Of a stretch of 64,000 nucleotides of DNA, positions 27,074-39,400 are shown piece by piece. The stretch spans positions 1 to 64,000 of the forward strand of contig JABVXU010000285.1 in assembly GCA_013365365.1 (NCBI GenBank), in the 5' to 3' direction. The translations under genes and the position numbers were made by a program. The notes under the pieces are model-generated. The model did not search any database and was not told where the DNA came from. It saw only the letters and a program-made list of their open reading frames with translations. Within the stretch, counting starts at the first letter, position 1. Every line of letters begins with the position of its first letter. This DNA comes from Cruorifilaria tuberocauda (taxonomy: Eukaryota > Nematoda > Chromadorea > Rhabditida > Onchocercidae).

Positions 27074-29465
27074 ATGGGTTCATCATCGATTGGCATATTA
27101 CGGCTTATCTCACTTTTACTGATCCTTTCCTATTGTTATTGTGTGGAATGGGATGCATTCAGTTTTCCGAATCCAACATCCGGTGATTACAAACGGTGTA
27201 ATATGCGAACAACAGCAAGCATATGTGATCCAGATGGAATATTGACCGAAGCGGAACGATATCGATTGAATCATGAATTAGGTCAACTGGAATCTCGAAC
27301 TCGACAGGTTCATTTGCTTATAAGTAATTTTTATTATAAAACATACATAAGTATGAAAGTGATTCTTATTATCATTATATTTAATAATAATGCAGTAATT
27401 ACATTCCGATCGCGATCATTTTTTTTCCAGAAAAGTTTTCATGATATCAATCTCTTAACCAAATTCATTCCTCTCGTTTCAGTTCTTTATTCAGCTGTAA
27501 GTATAGTTTTACTAATGAAAAAAAAGTTTTAATAATTAAAAATTCTTATTCCAATTTATATTTATACGATTTATTTTATCTAATATCCATTTATAGGATC
27601 ATGCTCCTGACTTTTGTCAAAAAAAAGGAATCACAGCAGCAATGGCTATCGTTAAACATATTCGTGGAAATTCCGAAGAAGTAAGTTAATTCTCCAACTT
27701 TTTATTTAAGTTAAAGCAGTAAATAACACCTTTAGCAGCAATGGTAGTAAAAAGATTTATTTTATGAATATCTGAAATTGAATCTAGTTTCAAATATTTC
27801 GTTGTTCTCTTCATTGTTATTGTGGTTTTTCATCTATTTATTCATATCATTTCTCATGAAACTTTTTCCGATACTTTCTAACTTTAAACTGCAAAGACTG
27901 AATTACTTGTTTTTTCTTTGTTTTGGTCATAATTAAAAAAGCAATGTTATGAATTAAAACAAAAATTAAACAAATAAAAGAATTAAAAAATGAATAAATT
28001 TATTATTGAAGAAATATGAAGTAAAAAAACGTTGAAGGCTGTGAAAGAAATGGCAAATCAAATTCTTCGAAAATGGACATTAGATAATCAGTGTCAGAAA
28101 TCAGTGGTTTTAGTGGTTGCAACCGAAGATCGTCGATTTTGGGTAGCACGTGATTCACGAGTTCCAGTATATGCACAAGAATTTACGCAAATATTTAATG
28201 ACCAAGTAAATTATAATTTTTCACTTTTAATATTTTTCTCGATATCATCGTCTATAATCTATTTGAATAGCAAATGGATTGATCATATCATTGAATTCAT
28301 CATTCTTTAAAGATTAGCCTTTTATCAGGTAATGATTATTTTTTAAGATGTAGCGACTCAAAAGGATAAAGGATTAAAGCTAACGCTTGTCTGATTACAA
28401 TTTTGCAAAATATATCAGAAGTACCAAATTTTATTGCCAAATTTTACATGTGATTAAGAGATGACAGATTTGATACAGTATGATAGCTCTATAGTACCTT
28501 ATAGTATGCTTTTCCCATTTATGGTATGATATTGTATTTAAGTAAACGTGCAAGATAAAGTGACATAGTAGTATCTGTCAAGCATTGGTAAAATGGATGG
28601 ATTTTTTAATCAGTGAATCAGTTTATCGGTCATCAGTTATCAGTTAATTAGTTGGTCAGTTATCAATTATCAGTTAATCAATTGATCAAATAATCAGTCA
28701 ATCAGTTATTTAAACACATCGCTTCATGACGAAACAGTCTCTTATAATAAAAAACGCGACGCATGTTTTTTATTTATAAGGAATAATAGTGTCTTTCAGA
28801 AGCAACTTTTTCAACAAGGAGACTATTCGCGAGCTTTGGGCAACATAATACAGCAAACTTGGGAAAAGGCTATATCGAAGCAAAGAGCAGTGGAACTACC
28901 GGGTGGTGGCAGAGGTGGTGCCGGTGATATGGGTGGTTTCCGTCCAACCATTCCACCGTCCCGCGGTATTGTTCCTAGACCGGATAGTGGCAGAAAGCGT
29001 GGAGGTCTTTTACCGAATATACCGTTTTGGTTTTGGTTGCTATTTCTCCTCATCCTTTTACCTCTCCTTTGTTGTTGCTGTTGTTTATGCTATTGTTGTT
29101 TTTGCCGTAAAGGTAGTAGTACCAGCAGCAATACACGACGACAAAGACCTACCGATATTGAGACTGGTGGTAGAGTACCAATAAGTGATGGTGGTGGTAG
29201 GTTTGCTGGTGGAAGAGGTGGAGGAGGTTTTAACAATTTATTGGGTAGCCTTGGTGGTGTTGGCTTAGGTCATTTAGCCGGTCGACTTTTAAGTGGTGGT
29301 GGTAAACGTCATAATATTCCCTCTCCAGGTTATCAGGGTGGTGGAGCTTATCCTGCAGCACCATATCAGCCTAGTGGTAATTACGGAGGTGGTACTGGTG
29401 CGGGTGCTAAAGGACTTTATCCATCTGTTGCTGTAGCTGATCATGGTGGCGGAGGTGGCTGGTAA
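27074..29465 (+). CDS. TPM-domain single-pass membrane protein, MOLO-1-like
   Basis: Five exons keep frame: 27074-27307, 27431-27496, 27597-27680, 28038-28205, 28800-29465; 405 residues. Residues 1 to about 24 form a signal peptide (ISLLLILSYCYC). A TPM-type domain spans about 55-215: GILTEAERYRLNHEL, an IPLVSVLYS strand, KKGITAAMAIVKHI, VVLVVATEDRRFWVARD, and FQQGDYSRALGNIIQQTW. A Gly/Pro linker leads to one membrane segment at about 260-274 (FWFWLLFLLILLPLL), then a cysteine cluster at 275-286 and a Gly-rich tail of about 120 residues. In C. elegans, MOLO-1 has the same layout and is an auxiliary subunit of levamisole-sensitive acetylcholine receptors; other nematode TPM paralogues exist, so orthology is not settled. 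Exon 4 uses a GAAG acceptor. The ATG at 27074 is chosen because it directly precedes the signal peptide. Confidence 0.78.
28617..28711. repeat. Degenerate ATCAGTT/ATCAATT repeat in intron 4
   Basis: A 95-bp stretch built of variants of the word ATCAGTT(A) (also GGTC and ATCAATTG versions). It lies inside the last intron of the TPM-domain gene and resembles the cleaner 7-mer array upstream of the same gene. Confidence 0.65.
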
Positions 29466-32457
29466 ATTATTAAACGAAAAGATGATCGGCAGAATTTCGC
29501 TACAATTTCGTCGATTTTTTTGTGAGCAAATTAGACTATATTCTTACCTTTGCAACTTCATCTTTGATGCTTTTCTTCGACCGTAAGTAAATTGAAGTTG
29601 CAACAAAGAATCACTGTGCGAGGTCAGGTAGCCAAACTGAGGTCATATATCTATCTTTCCCAATAGAAAAATTACCAAAATAATCAATTTTCCTGTTGCA
29701 ATTCAAGTGAAAGTTTCTAGAAAATTAGCTGTTTATATAGGATAACAATAATCACAACATTTCAATGTGAAATGCTTTACGTCGAATAATTATTAGTGTG
29801 AATAATTGATTGCTTAATGGTACTAATTAGATTAGCACAAAATTATCTTAGAAATTAGTTACTGATCAAAAATCTATTCTTAGTAATGCATTCCTTTGTT
29901 TTTTAGGAATGTACTTTGAAAAAAATTAAAGCGATCCTTTTAAAATACTTCCGTCTTTTTGCGCACAAGAATATGTATTGTACAGTTTCGTTTTCGTTTT
30001 CTATTTTTGCATTTTAATTTTCAAATATTTTTGTCTACCATTATGGTGTATACACTATTCTAGAAATTCTTTATATTGTTAATTAAATAAATCTGCAAAT
30101 TAAAGTTTGAGAAGAAAATTAACCAAATTAAATTTGGATTTTTTGCAAAATTATTGCTTTTTTCATTACTCTCATGTTTCTTTCTGATCGTCTAATATGT
30201 ACAAATGTAAAATTGATACTTTGCAAGTATGATGTTTAGAAGTATAAGTATATTTATCAATTATGGGAAGAAGTTCCGGTTTACTTCAAGTACTGTGATA
30301 ACATTTTTTTGCTCTCTGCTATCATCAAATGATACGTTTGTATAAAGAACGAAAGAAAACTAATAATTATGTATATTGAAGAATCTCCACTAAAATAATA
30401 CATTTCGGTATTGTATTTGTGATATGCCATTTGCTGTAAAAAAAATGCTTTGTAGCTTCTCGTATTTTAGCTAATTATTTTGTGAATAAACAGACAAAAT
30501 TAATCGTTCATAAATAATAATTACCAACGGTGATTTCCTTTAAGTAATTAAGGATTTTGTGGAAAACTGAGCATGGAATATTTAACTAGTTAATCACTAC
30601 AATTTCAAATGCTTTGAATCCGATTCCATAGAAAAATTTTGCCAAGCAGTTGTAAAAATGAAAAATGAAAAACTCTCTCCCTCTCTCAATGTAAGAAAGA
30701 AATGTAGCAAAACAATGGCTGGAATGAAAAATTTCCAGCGTTTTCCATTAATTAACCGAAAAACCATCCCATCAATCATTTACTCATTCCATTACTGCTA
30801 ACTTATCATTGAAAAAAAGTTGGCAAGACCCGAAATATTCTTCCAGCAAAACTACTACAGCACTCTAACTTCTCTTATAACAGAAGCATAAAAGAGTTAT
30901 CTCCGATATAGATTTCGAACATTGCTATATTTTCCCGTACAGCCTACGTAACCTGCGTACAAATTTTAAATGAAATTTGAAAAAAACCTAGAAAGCTTTC
31001 GATAGTATGGAATGGGTATACTAAAATTCATGAATGATACATCATCAATTTGTTGAAATTTTTGTGTTATCATGACAACTTGTTGTCAATAATTCATTAA
31101 AATATCAAAGATTTTGACAAAACAAGCAAAGAAAAAAGACGTGAAAAGAAATCGTGTATCAGCGGTTTCTTTGATACTGTATATTTTGAGCTTCCACGGA
31201 TATTTTCGATTTTTCAATAATTCTCTCCTTTTAAAGAATATCATTTCAATGCTCAAATTTATGGAATCTTTTTTATGAATGAATATGATGTAATTCCAAT
31301 TTGAAGAATTGTTATTTAGAAATTAAGTATCAGGATGCGATGGAATAGGATGACGTAAAGATAATAATTCTTAACTGACCAAGTAATCAAAACAACACAA
31401 AAAAAATTCCAAAAACCAATAAGAGATCATGAATAACACGAGAAGAGATCCTATTCCAAATCGAGAACATTATGCCAATAACATATTCCAAAAAAAAAAA
31501 AACATAAAAATATGTATCAAAAACGTTAGAGTATTAGCAATTTACGGCAGATACAAAAATAATTTAACTAGAATCCTCACATTTATCACCTGCAAGCAAT
31601 AACTCAAATTCAGAAGGAAAACGAAATGAATCTTTGAAGAAAAAAAAGAGAAAGAGATCATTTTATGTTAAGTCAAGTTCTCCGAATTTACCAATTTTTT
31701 AAAAGAATATCTTGTGAAAACTATTCAAACTGAGTTTTGTTGCATCTTGCAAGATCACCAGTCCGGAAACTCAACCGATATATCTTTTACCAGTACGAAA
31801 TGAAGATGAATAATTAACAGGCAATGTTGAATTATGGCAAAAACATATCTACGTTGTAGATGATCATTTAAATTTTCAGCAGAATGTAATTTGAGTATGA
31901 ATAAAGACATTGCAATGACTTATCTGTCTAATATATATTCATGCAACCTGTACCAAAGAAACTGAAACATTATCACTCATTGTCTACCGTGAATATGCAT
32001 GAAGATGGCGACAAAAGTGAAGTACGAAGACTGTATACTTCAAGATTGGAAATTTAGAAGAAAAATCGTTGGGTTTTGCTCTCTATTCCTAAAGCATAAC
32101 TGCTATGATAAAAATACAGTTCTATTTTTTCAATTGAAATACTATTTCCATCTTTTACAATTGTGATTATCTATTTTTTAATAACGCGCAAAGAATCGAT
32201 ATTGTTTAATCTTGGACAACGATCCAATTAGTATTTCTTATTTTTGACAATTATTCAATAAATTAATACTTCCTACTCTTTCCTTCCCAAAACTATGGCA
32301 AACATCTTAAACCTGTTTCTCTTAAATTCATTTGATAACTTTTAATAAATTACTTGAAGTATAGCATGAATCTTGGAAGATGTGGCGAAATCGCAACGAA
32401 GATTCAATATGAAAATAAAAAAGATGAAAGTACATCAAAAATACACACATTTTTAAC
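29466..32457. other. Intergenic, 3.0 kb between convergent genes, no gene seen
   Basis: It contains the 3' UTR of the TPM gene and that of the RGS gene on the other strand. AATAAA at 30086-30091 is a possible poly(A) signal for the TPM gene. An A-run is at about 31490-31502. No coding-like exon was found on either strand. Confidence 0.5.
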
Positions 32458-33491
32458 TTAAATCAATTCATTAGCTGGTGTCGCTGACGATGTGCCTATG
32501 GTTGAAGTGTTGCTAGATGATGCTAACCCAGATGCTCCTGATGTAGCAATATTAGCTGATGCTGTCATTTGTGCTTCACGACGAACCATGCTGGACGAGA
32601 AACCCGGCAAATTTGGAAAACGGATGCCTATTTCACGTGATATTTTCACCGGTACCTGAAATGCATTTCTTTTATTTTCATCTATTTCTTTCTTACGCAA
32701 CCAAAATCAATTCACTATTAATTTACAACAGAGAGTTACTGAAACGACCCTGCAATGGTTAACGAAAATTACAACTCACCATCCTTCTACTAAATCTGAA
32801 ATTTTGAAGTGTTCATCACCCATCTTTTTTTCCCTCAAAAAATCAAATACATTCACAAATTTCTTTCTATTCTCCCTTTGAACTTCTGAATTTGAAAAAT
32901 CAAACATTGCTGGAGAAATGAATACGATGAAATTAAACACAGAACAGAAAGTTACAAAAAAACGCAAAACACGAAAAGTGAAAGAGAGAATGAAAAATGT
33001 TTTTTTTTTAAACCAAATATTCAAAATTCAAAATCTATCAAGTACTTCGTCCGATCAATTCACTAAACATTTCAACCGATCCATCAAATATTTCGACTGA
33101 TTTTGATTTTCCAAATATTTCAAATAATAAAATCATGCATGATACTTACTATACGATAATGCATACATAAAATTAAAATGTATTAAACATAGAGAAGATC
33201 AAAGGGAGTTAAAACGAAACGGTATCAAGCACAAATTTAACACAGATATATTATACCGATTACCTGATACTACGAAAGTAAAAGAGTGAAAGAAAGGAAG
33301 AGTTAAACGTAGAATGCCATCTCGGTACTATTATCTTATTGTTAACAGATCTTACATAGAAAAATTAAAATTTTTAGATTAATTTTTTAAAAAATGGATA
33401 AGTAATAAATGAAGCAAGCAAAGGTTAATTAATACGTACATGCTTTGATGCAGTTAGTTTTTCATCCATCAAAGATGACAGGGAAGTGGAG
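32458..33491 (-). CDS. egl-10: Terminal exons B of the RGS gene (alternative C-terminus)
   Basis: Two exons, 33491-33440 ([17 protein letters not shown]) and 32655-32458 ([19 protein letters not shown], then a Ser/Thr/Ala-rich tail and TAA), join in frame. The first must be entered with one base before its codons, which does not match the phase-0 end of the exon before 34859. An upstream mini-exon or a different donor is therefore needed, and I did not find one. The shared ISR..RF motif with exon A suggests that A and B are alternative ends. Confidence 0.5.
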
Positions 33492-36400
33492 CTAAGGAGG
33501 CTGAGGATTCAATTGGATCAATGCCCGATAAAGTACTGCATCAATGAAGGAACTGAGTTAATGATAATAGTGATGGTAAAGTTGGTATTAATATTCATCG
33601 AAGTAATGGAAGTAGCAGTAACTTCGGAGAATATTAATCATAACAATGCGACGGTTCCTGTGGCGGTACCACTGGCAAAACGTGTCCCACGTGAAATCTT
33701 CCGTGACGCTTTACGTGCGATCAACGTTGAGAACGGTGCAGTTCTCTAAAAAACAAAGTGGAAAAAGAAACAAACAGAAACGAGACGAAATAAAATAGAA
33801 CAAAATCAAAAAAACTAAGATGAAAATAGGATAACAAAAGAAAAATTAACGAGGATAAAGTTAAGGAATTATTATCAAAATGATGAATTTAAAGTCCATC
33901 TAGTTAACGAAACAAAACATCGCCAGTGTACTAATTTGGTTGAAGAGGATATTCGATATCAGCAGATAGATTATCGCCTCCTATCTGAACACATGCTGAC
34001 TTCCACTTCCATATTTCGCTACAATTCATGATCGACGATCATTTCAATATCATAAAATATAACCTTACCTTAAAAATCTTAATGAAATTAACAACTGAAC
34101 TGAACCTATTGCACTGCATTTTAAGATAAAGATGCTTTTATGCTTATGCATCCTAAATATAGCATATGTTCCAAAAGGAAAAAGTTTAATGCAAACATAC
34201 TTTGCTCATAAGTTACTGGAAACCAAACATATGACCATTCAAAATCAAATAAGTTTGTTTGCGGGTTAGTAAGTGACAGAAAAATAGTTAACATAAGTGT
34301 TAATCGGAAAATGAATGGTGATTGAGGGTTCTATATATTTTACTAGTATTATAGTATTATATTCTAAGTTCTATAGTATTGTATTCTAAGCGCGCTTTTT
34401 ATTAAAAAAAATGGAAAAACTGCGGAAGGCTGTGCTATAAATCAGAAACAAAATGATATTAAGAGGTGAAATAACATTCTTCTTCTTTCCAATAGCAAAC
34501 TTTTTTTTCGTTTTAACTTAGTTCGCTAAAATAAATTGATTTTTTATAAAATTTGTAATGAAATCTTAAACAGAAATGAATTGGAATTTTAGGAAGGATA
34601 TTCAAAAAAAAAGCGCATAAAAGTTTGCTCATCCGGAAACATGTCCAAAAGAAGAAGCTGCTGGAAAATAAATGGAATACAGAAACTCTGGAATGGATTC
34701 TCAGATGAAAAACAAAGAGAAACAGAAAGAAATAAACTAGTTACTAAATTTCATTATCTTTATTTTCAACTAACAAGTGAATCAATAAGCTAACTAAATA
34801 TATCAAAATCATCCACTTGGAATTATTTTTACAGTTCATGCTCTAAAACCAAAATTACCTTTTTCTTTGATTGATTGAGCAACTCTCTATAATTTTCGGA
34901 ACGCAAAAAACGTTGATAACTATCATTTTTCATCAAACAAAATATATGGTCCTGAAATTCATATGATCTCCTATGGACGGAACTGCTTTTTGATATCATT
35001 TGTATGAAGTTCGTTAGACATTAAGTATAATAAGCACAAAATATGAGTATTGTAAGTACGAGATTTATTACATCAATCAATTACGTTACGATCAACTAGT
35101 ACTACTGCGATTACTGCATTTGTCTCCCTGTGCTATGTTTCGGAGAGAAAATAAATTGTTCTTAATCTAGCTTTGAATATTGCTAAAAGTTTCAAAATTT
35201 GATTTCAAATAAAACTTTGAGTTGGCGTATATAAGAGACTCGAATAATTGAACGTCCTTTTTTCAATGAAAAAAAAAGATGAATTCTCACCGCGGCCTCA
35301 TCAAACGACCAACGATTTGGATTTTTTAAATTTTCTTCCGTCTGATCCATCACTTTACAATCGATATTAACCGGCGATACTGCATTTTTATCAATAAATT
35401 CATTGTATATTTCAGTTACCAATACAGGTACCATACGACATGCACATTTCCGTAATTTTTGAACCTGTGCAAGAAAAAATTTCCGTTGTACGGTTTACCG
35501 ACAAAACCAGCTCACATACAAATTGAAATAAAAAATAATTTAACAAATTAAGCTAAGACTACCAGTTTATAGTTTTCCCGTAACCTCCTTCTCGCTATTT
35601 GATTAAAAAGTAAAGGAACTTTTTATCCATTTTTATCCTATCCATTCTTAATTACCTCAGATATTCAGAAATGTATGCAGTTTTTTAATTAACGGTATAG
35701 GATACAAATTATCTTGAAATTATCTTTACATTATTTACATCGTTTGTAATCAAATGATCAGTGATGTGATGCCCATAAGAAACAAAATTCTCCAAAAATA
35801 AAAAAAAAATTTCAAAAACAATAGCTCACCTGCCACCAAAAACGTAAATTTTCTCCAGAATATTCTTTGTCAGAGAATTTTTGTAATGTTTCCCTACCTA
35901 TTTCATCGCATAATAATTCTTCAAAGCTCTCTTCCCACAATTTCAAACGACGCATTGATATATCACCAGTGCTGGAGAATGAAAATATAGTACCTGTGTA
36001 GTACTGTTAACTGTGCTTCAATCAGTAGATAACAATATAAAAATTTTCTCATATTTTCCATATCCTATCGTATTTTACTCATTCTGAAGTTATGAAGAAA
36101 ACAACAGAAGTCAAAGCTTAAATAACGAACATTATTAAAATACATTAAATTACGGGTAATTAATTAATAAAACTTGTCATCTAGTGACTCAATTTGCAAA
36201 TCCATCAAAAATATTTTACTATAATAAAAGCAATCGTTCAAAGCAGTGCTTTCTCTTTTATTTCAATTCATTTTCTTACATTTTATCATGTTGCCAATAA
36301 TCAACGGTGTCGGAAATCCATGGATTTGAATGACTCTGGAAAGGATCAATAGCCGTGCCAGGTTGGTTTAAAAATGGATCGAAAACACGACGATGATCGA

Positions 36401-39400
36401 AATATTGTAAATAACTGAAGAAAATTTTGTACGGCCTTATCCATATATAGGCAAAAATCAGTTAAATGTATTTATTTGCTTCTATCGTGATTTTTGCTCA
36501 CTCTAATAGCATTTGATAATGATGACTAACTATAACAAAGAAAAAAGATATAAAGTGGGTAAGAGAGCTTAGCACTATACTTGAATTATCCCATGAAACT
36601 ATTTTTCAAACAAAATTTCAAAAAAAAAAAATAAAAAAAAAAGAAAAAAGAAATATATTCAGTCAAACTTGATACCAAAGTGCATATGAGAGAAAATTTT
36701 AAAGCCAGTTGGAAAATTGTTCCAGCGGAGCTGGAAATTTTTTAAATTTCAATTTACGCTAATGAAACAAAGCAAAAAAGCTTACTTCTCGATAACTTTG
36801 GACGTTTTGAGAACGTTCTTCGTTAATCGTGCTTCCAAAGCACTAATCTGAAAACAAAGCAATATATTTGGAAAAATACAAAGACGTTTTTTTCTAAAGT
36901 ACAGAATGATATATAAAAACTTTTTTCGACACTGCAGTAATTTTAATGCTACAAGATAAACTGCAATAAAAACGGAGACACAAATAATAATGAAAAATTA
37001 AAATCAAACTAAACGGCAGCTTATGTATGAACAAAAAAGTTGGTCATTCTTCTATTTGTAAAAAAAATCGCTGTTCCGATTTAAACGAAGCTTTTTCTCA
37101 GTCTCAGGACATTCACAATAATCCTTTAACATTATAATATGCTAAAAGGACTCTACACCATTTATGAAGAGATCGTTTATCACAGAACACTTTTGATCAA
37201 CCAAAAATCACACACCTCTTGCTTCAATGTATCCTGCACTCGAGTACACCGTCTAATACCAGGTCTTTGGCAGTAGTGTCGCACCGATGACGAAGGTGAT
37301 ATACTACAGGGTGATGTTTGGTGACTTATCACAGAAGATGCACTGTTTGCCGCACCATTTAAAATAGAACTTGAGCAAGAAGGCGTTTGGGCAGCTGCAT
37401 GTGCAGCGGCAGCTGAAGTCGAATATGGTAAAGTGATATTTGAACATGACGCAACAGCAGCGTGAGTAGATGAACTATACTTCGGTCGCCCTTTAATTAT
37501 TTACATGACTTTTTAACAAAAACAATTAAAATTCTGTATCAAAAGAAAATGAAAACAACAACATATTAAAATTAGATATTAGATAAATGAACTGATGCTT
37601 AACATGATGAGTACTTTTCATCTATCTCGTATAATTTTCATAAAATTAATCTATACAATCACAGAATGATGAAAAAACTTTAATTCTTCTGAAATATTTT
37701 GAATAAAGAAGATACATTCTTATCATCAGACCTGATCTCGATAGTTTGCGAAAATCAACTTCCGTAGTATTTACGCAACCAGGAACAGGCCTATGAACAT
37801 CCCAGAAAGCACGTTCTTGACTATCCAAAATTTGTCGTTCTTGGCGATCTCGTTTTTTGTCGACTCTAAAGTGTGTGAATATATGTGAAATCGACTAATA
37901 AAGATGAACTTGATATTCATTGGATCAAAATTATAAACATAAATGTCTTAATTTCGAACGTAGAAGTAAAAAAGTGTGAATTCTAAATTCGAAGCATGGC
38001 AAAGACATCACTTGATATTCCCTAATTTTCATTTTTTTCATAAATGTCTTTTCTACTGCTACTCATTTGAGCATTGCAAAGATGAAATGGATAATAAATC
38101 GAGAATTAAAGATATGAAATTTGAAATGCTACTAACGTGGAAAGAAAAATGTTTTAATTAAAAATGGAATGTGCGAAAAAAAATACCTGTACTGCGCTTC
38201 AGCTTGCATAAAAATAAATTCCCATTTTCGGCTAAACATTTTTTGCAACTTCGCTAAATTCTCCGCTTCAAAATCTTCTAATTCCAAGTGTGCTTTATTT
38301 TGCATAGTACGTTTACACAAATATACGGCTATAAATAATGGAAAATTTTTTCAAAATACTAATAAAATTTTTCTATAATGAAACAGATAAAATTATTGTT
38401 ATTTATGATACACAAGGATCGTAGCGTTCACTCGAATCGATTGACTACTGTAACGATTATTTAATATATATATATATAATTTAGGATAGATGAAAGTGAA
38501 GTCGGTTAAATGATAAGAACATCATTCAAAATGACGTTCTATTGTATATTTATGTCATCGATGACAAAAGTACAAAAATGAACAATACCATATGATATAA
38601 ATTGACACCAGTGGAATCAGGATATAACAGGAGAAAAAATAACCAACCGTAATCCATATTTTCTGGTTCCCAACAATTCGATGGCCAGAAGTAAGGAGTT
38701 TGAAATCGATAAAATGTTCCATCATTTTTCACAGTTAAAACATGATCATCAATTTGAAATAAATAGCCATGAGATGCGATTAAATGGGATAAATGAAGCG
38801 CATCAGCTGAAAAGGATTTTTCTTCCATAATTCATTCCGTTATAGAAATGCTTGATCAGAGCATTAATCAAAATACTATATCATGAATAATCACTTGAAC
38901 AATTATTTTAGAAGTAATACCTACATAAGATGATTCACGACGTCAATTCTACAACTATTCAAATTATTTTTCAGTCAAATTTATTGACAACTTGAATCAA
39001 TTGATCTTATATCATTGCTTGTTCTCGGAATTTCAATATTATTCAATCACAGTTCACGATGAATTCTTTAAAAAGTAAATAATTATAAAAAAAGGAAACA
39101 AAAGCTAAAAGCCCAAGTACTAAAATTTAAATTAATATTTTACTTCAGATAATGTTAGTAATGAATAGTGGATCTTAAGATGAAGAATTAGATGAGTAAA
39201 TATACACTGCAGCTCTGTAACATGGAATAGAAATTGAAAAACTGAGCCTCAACTACTAACAGCATCACTATCCTAATACTGATTCAAGTGATTGATTTTA
39301 AAATTTCCAAGCTGATTAATTGCATCTAATTTCAGTTCTTTAAAATTTTTAATTCAAATAATTCAGGAAACAAATCTCGTGTTTTTTTAAATATGTGACG

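Noticed and set aside
28823..29184. Frames overlapping the last exon of the TPM gene
   Set aside because: Antisense and shifted readings of the Gly-rich tail.
33486..33749. 87-codon plus-strand frame ending [12 protein letters not shown]
   Set aside because: It is the antisense of the RGS terminal exon A, whose minus-strand reading fits the RGS7 C-terminus.
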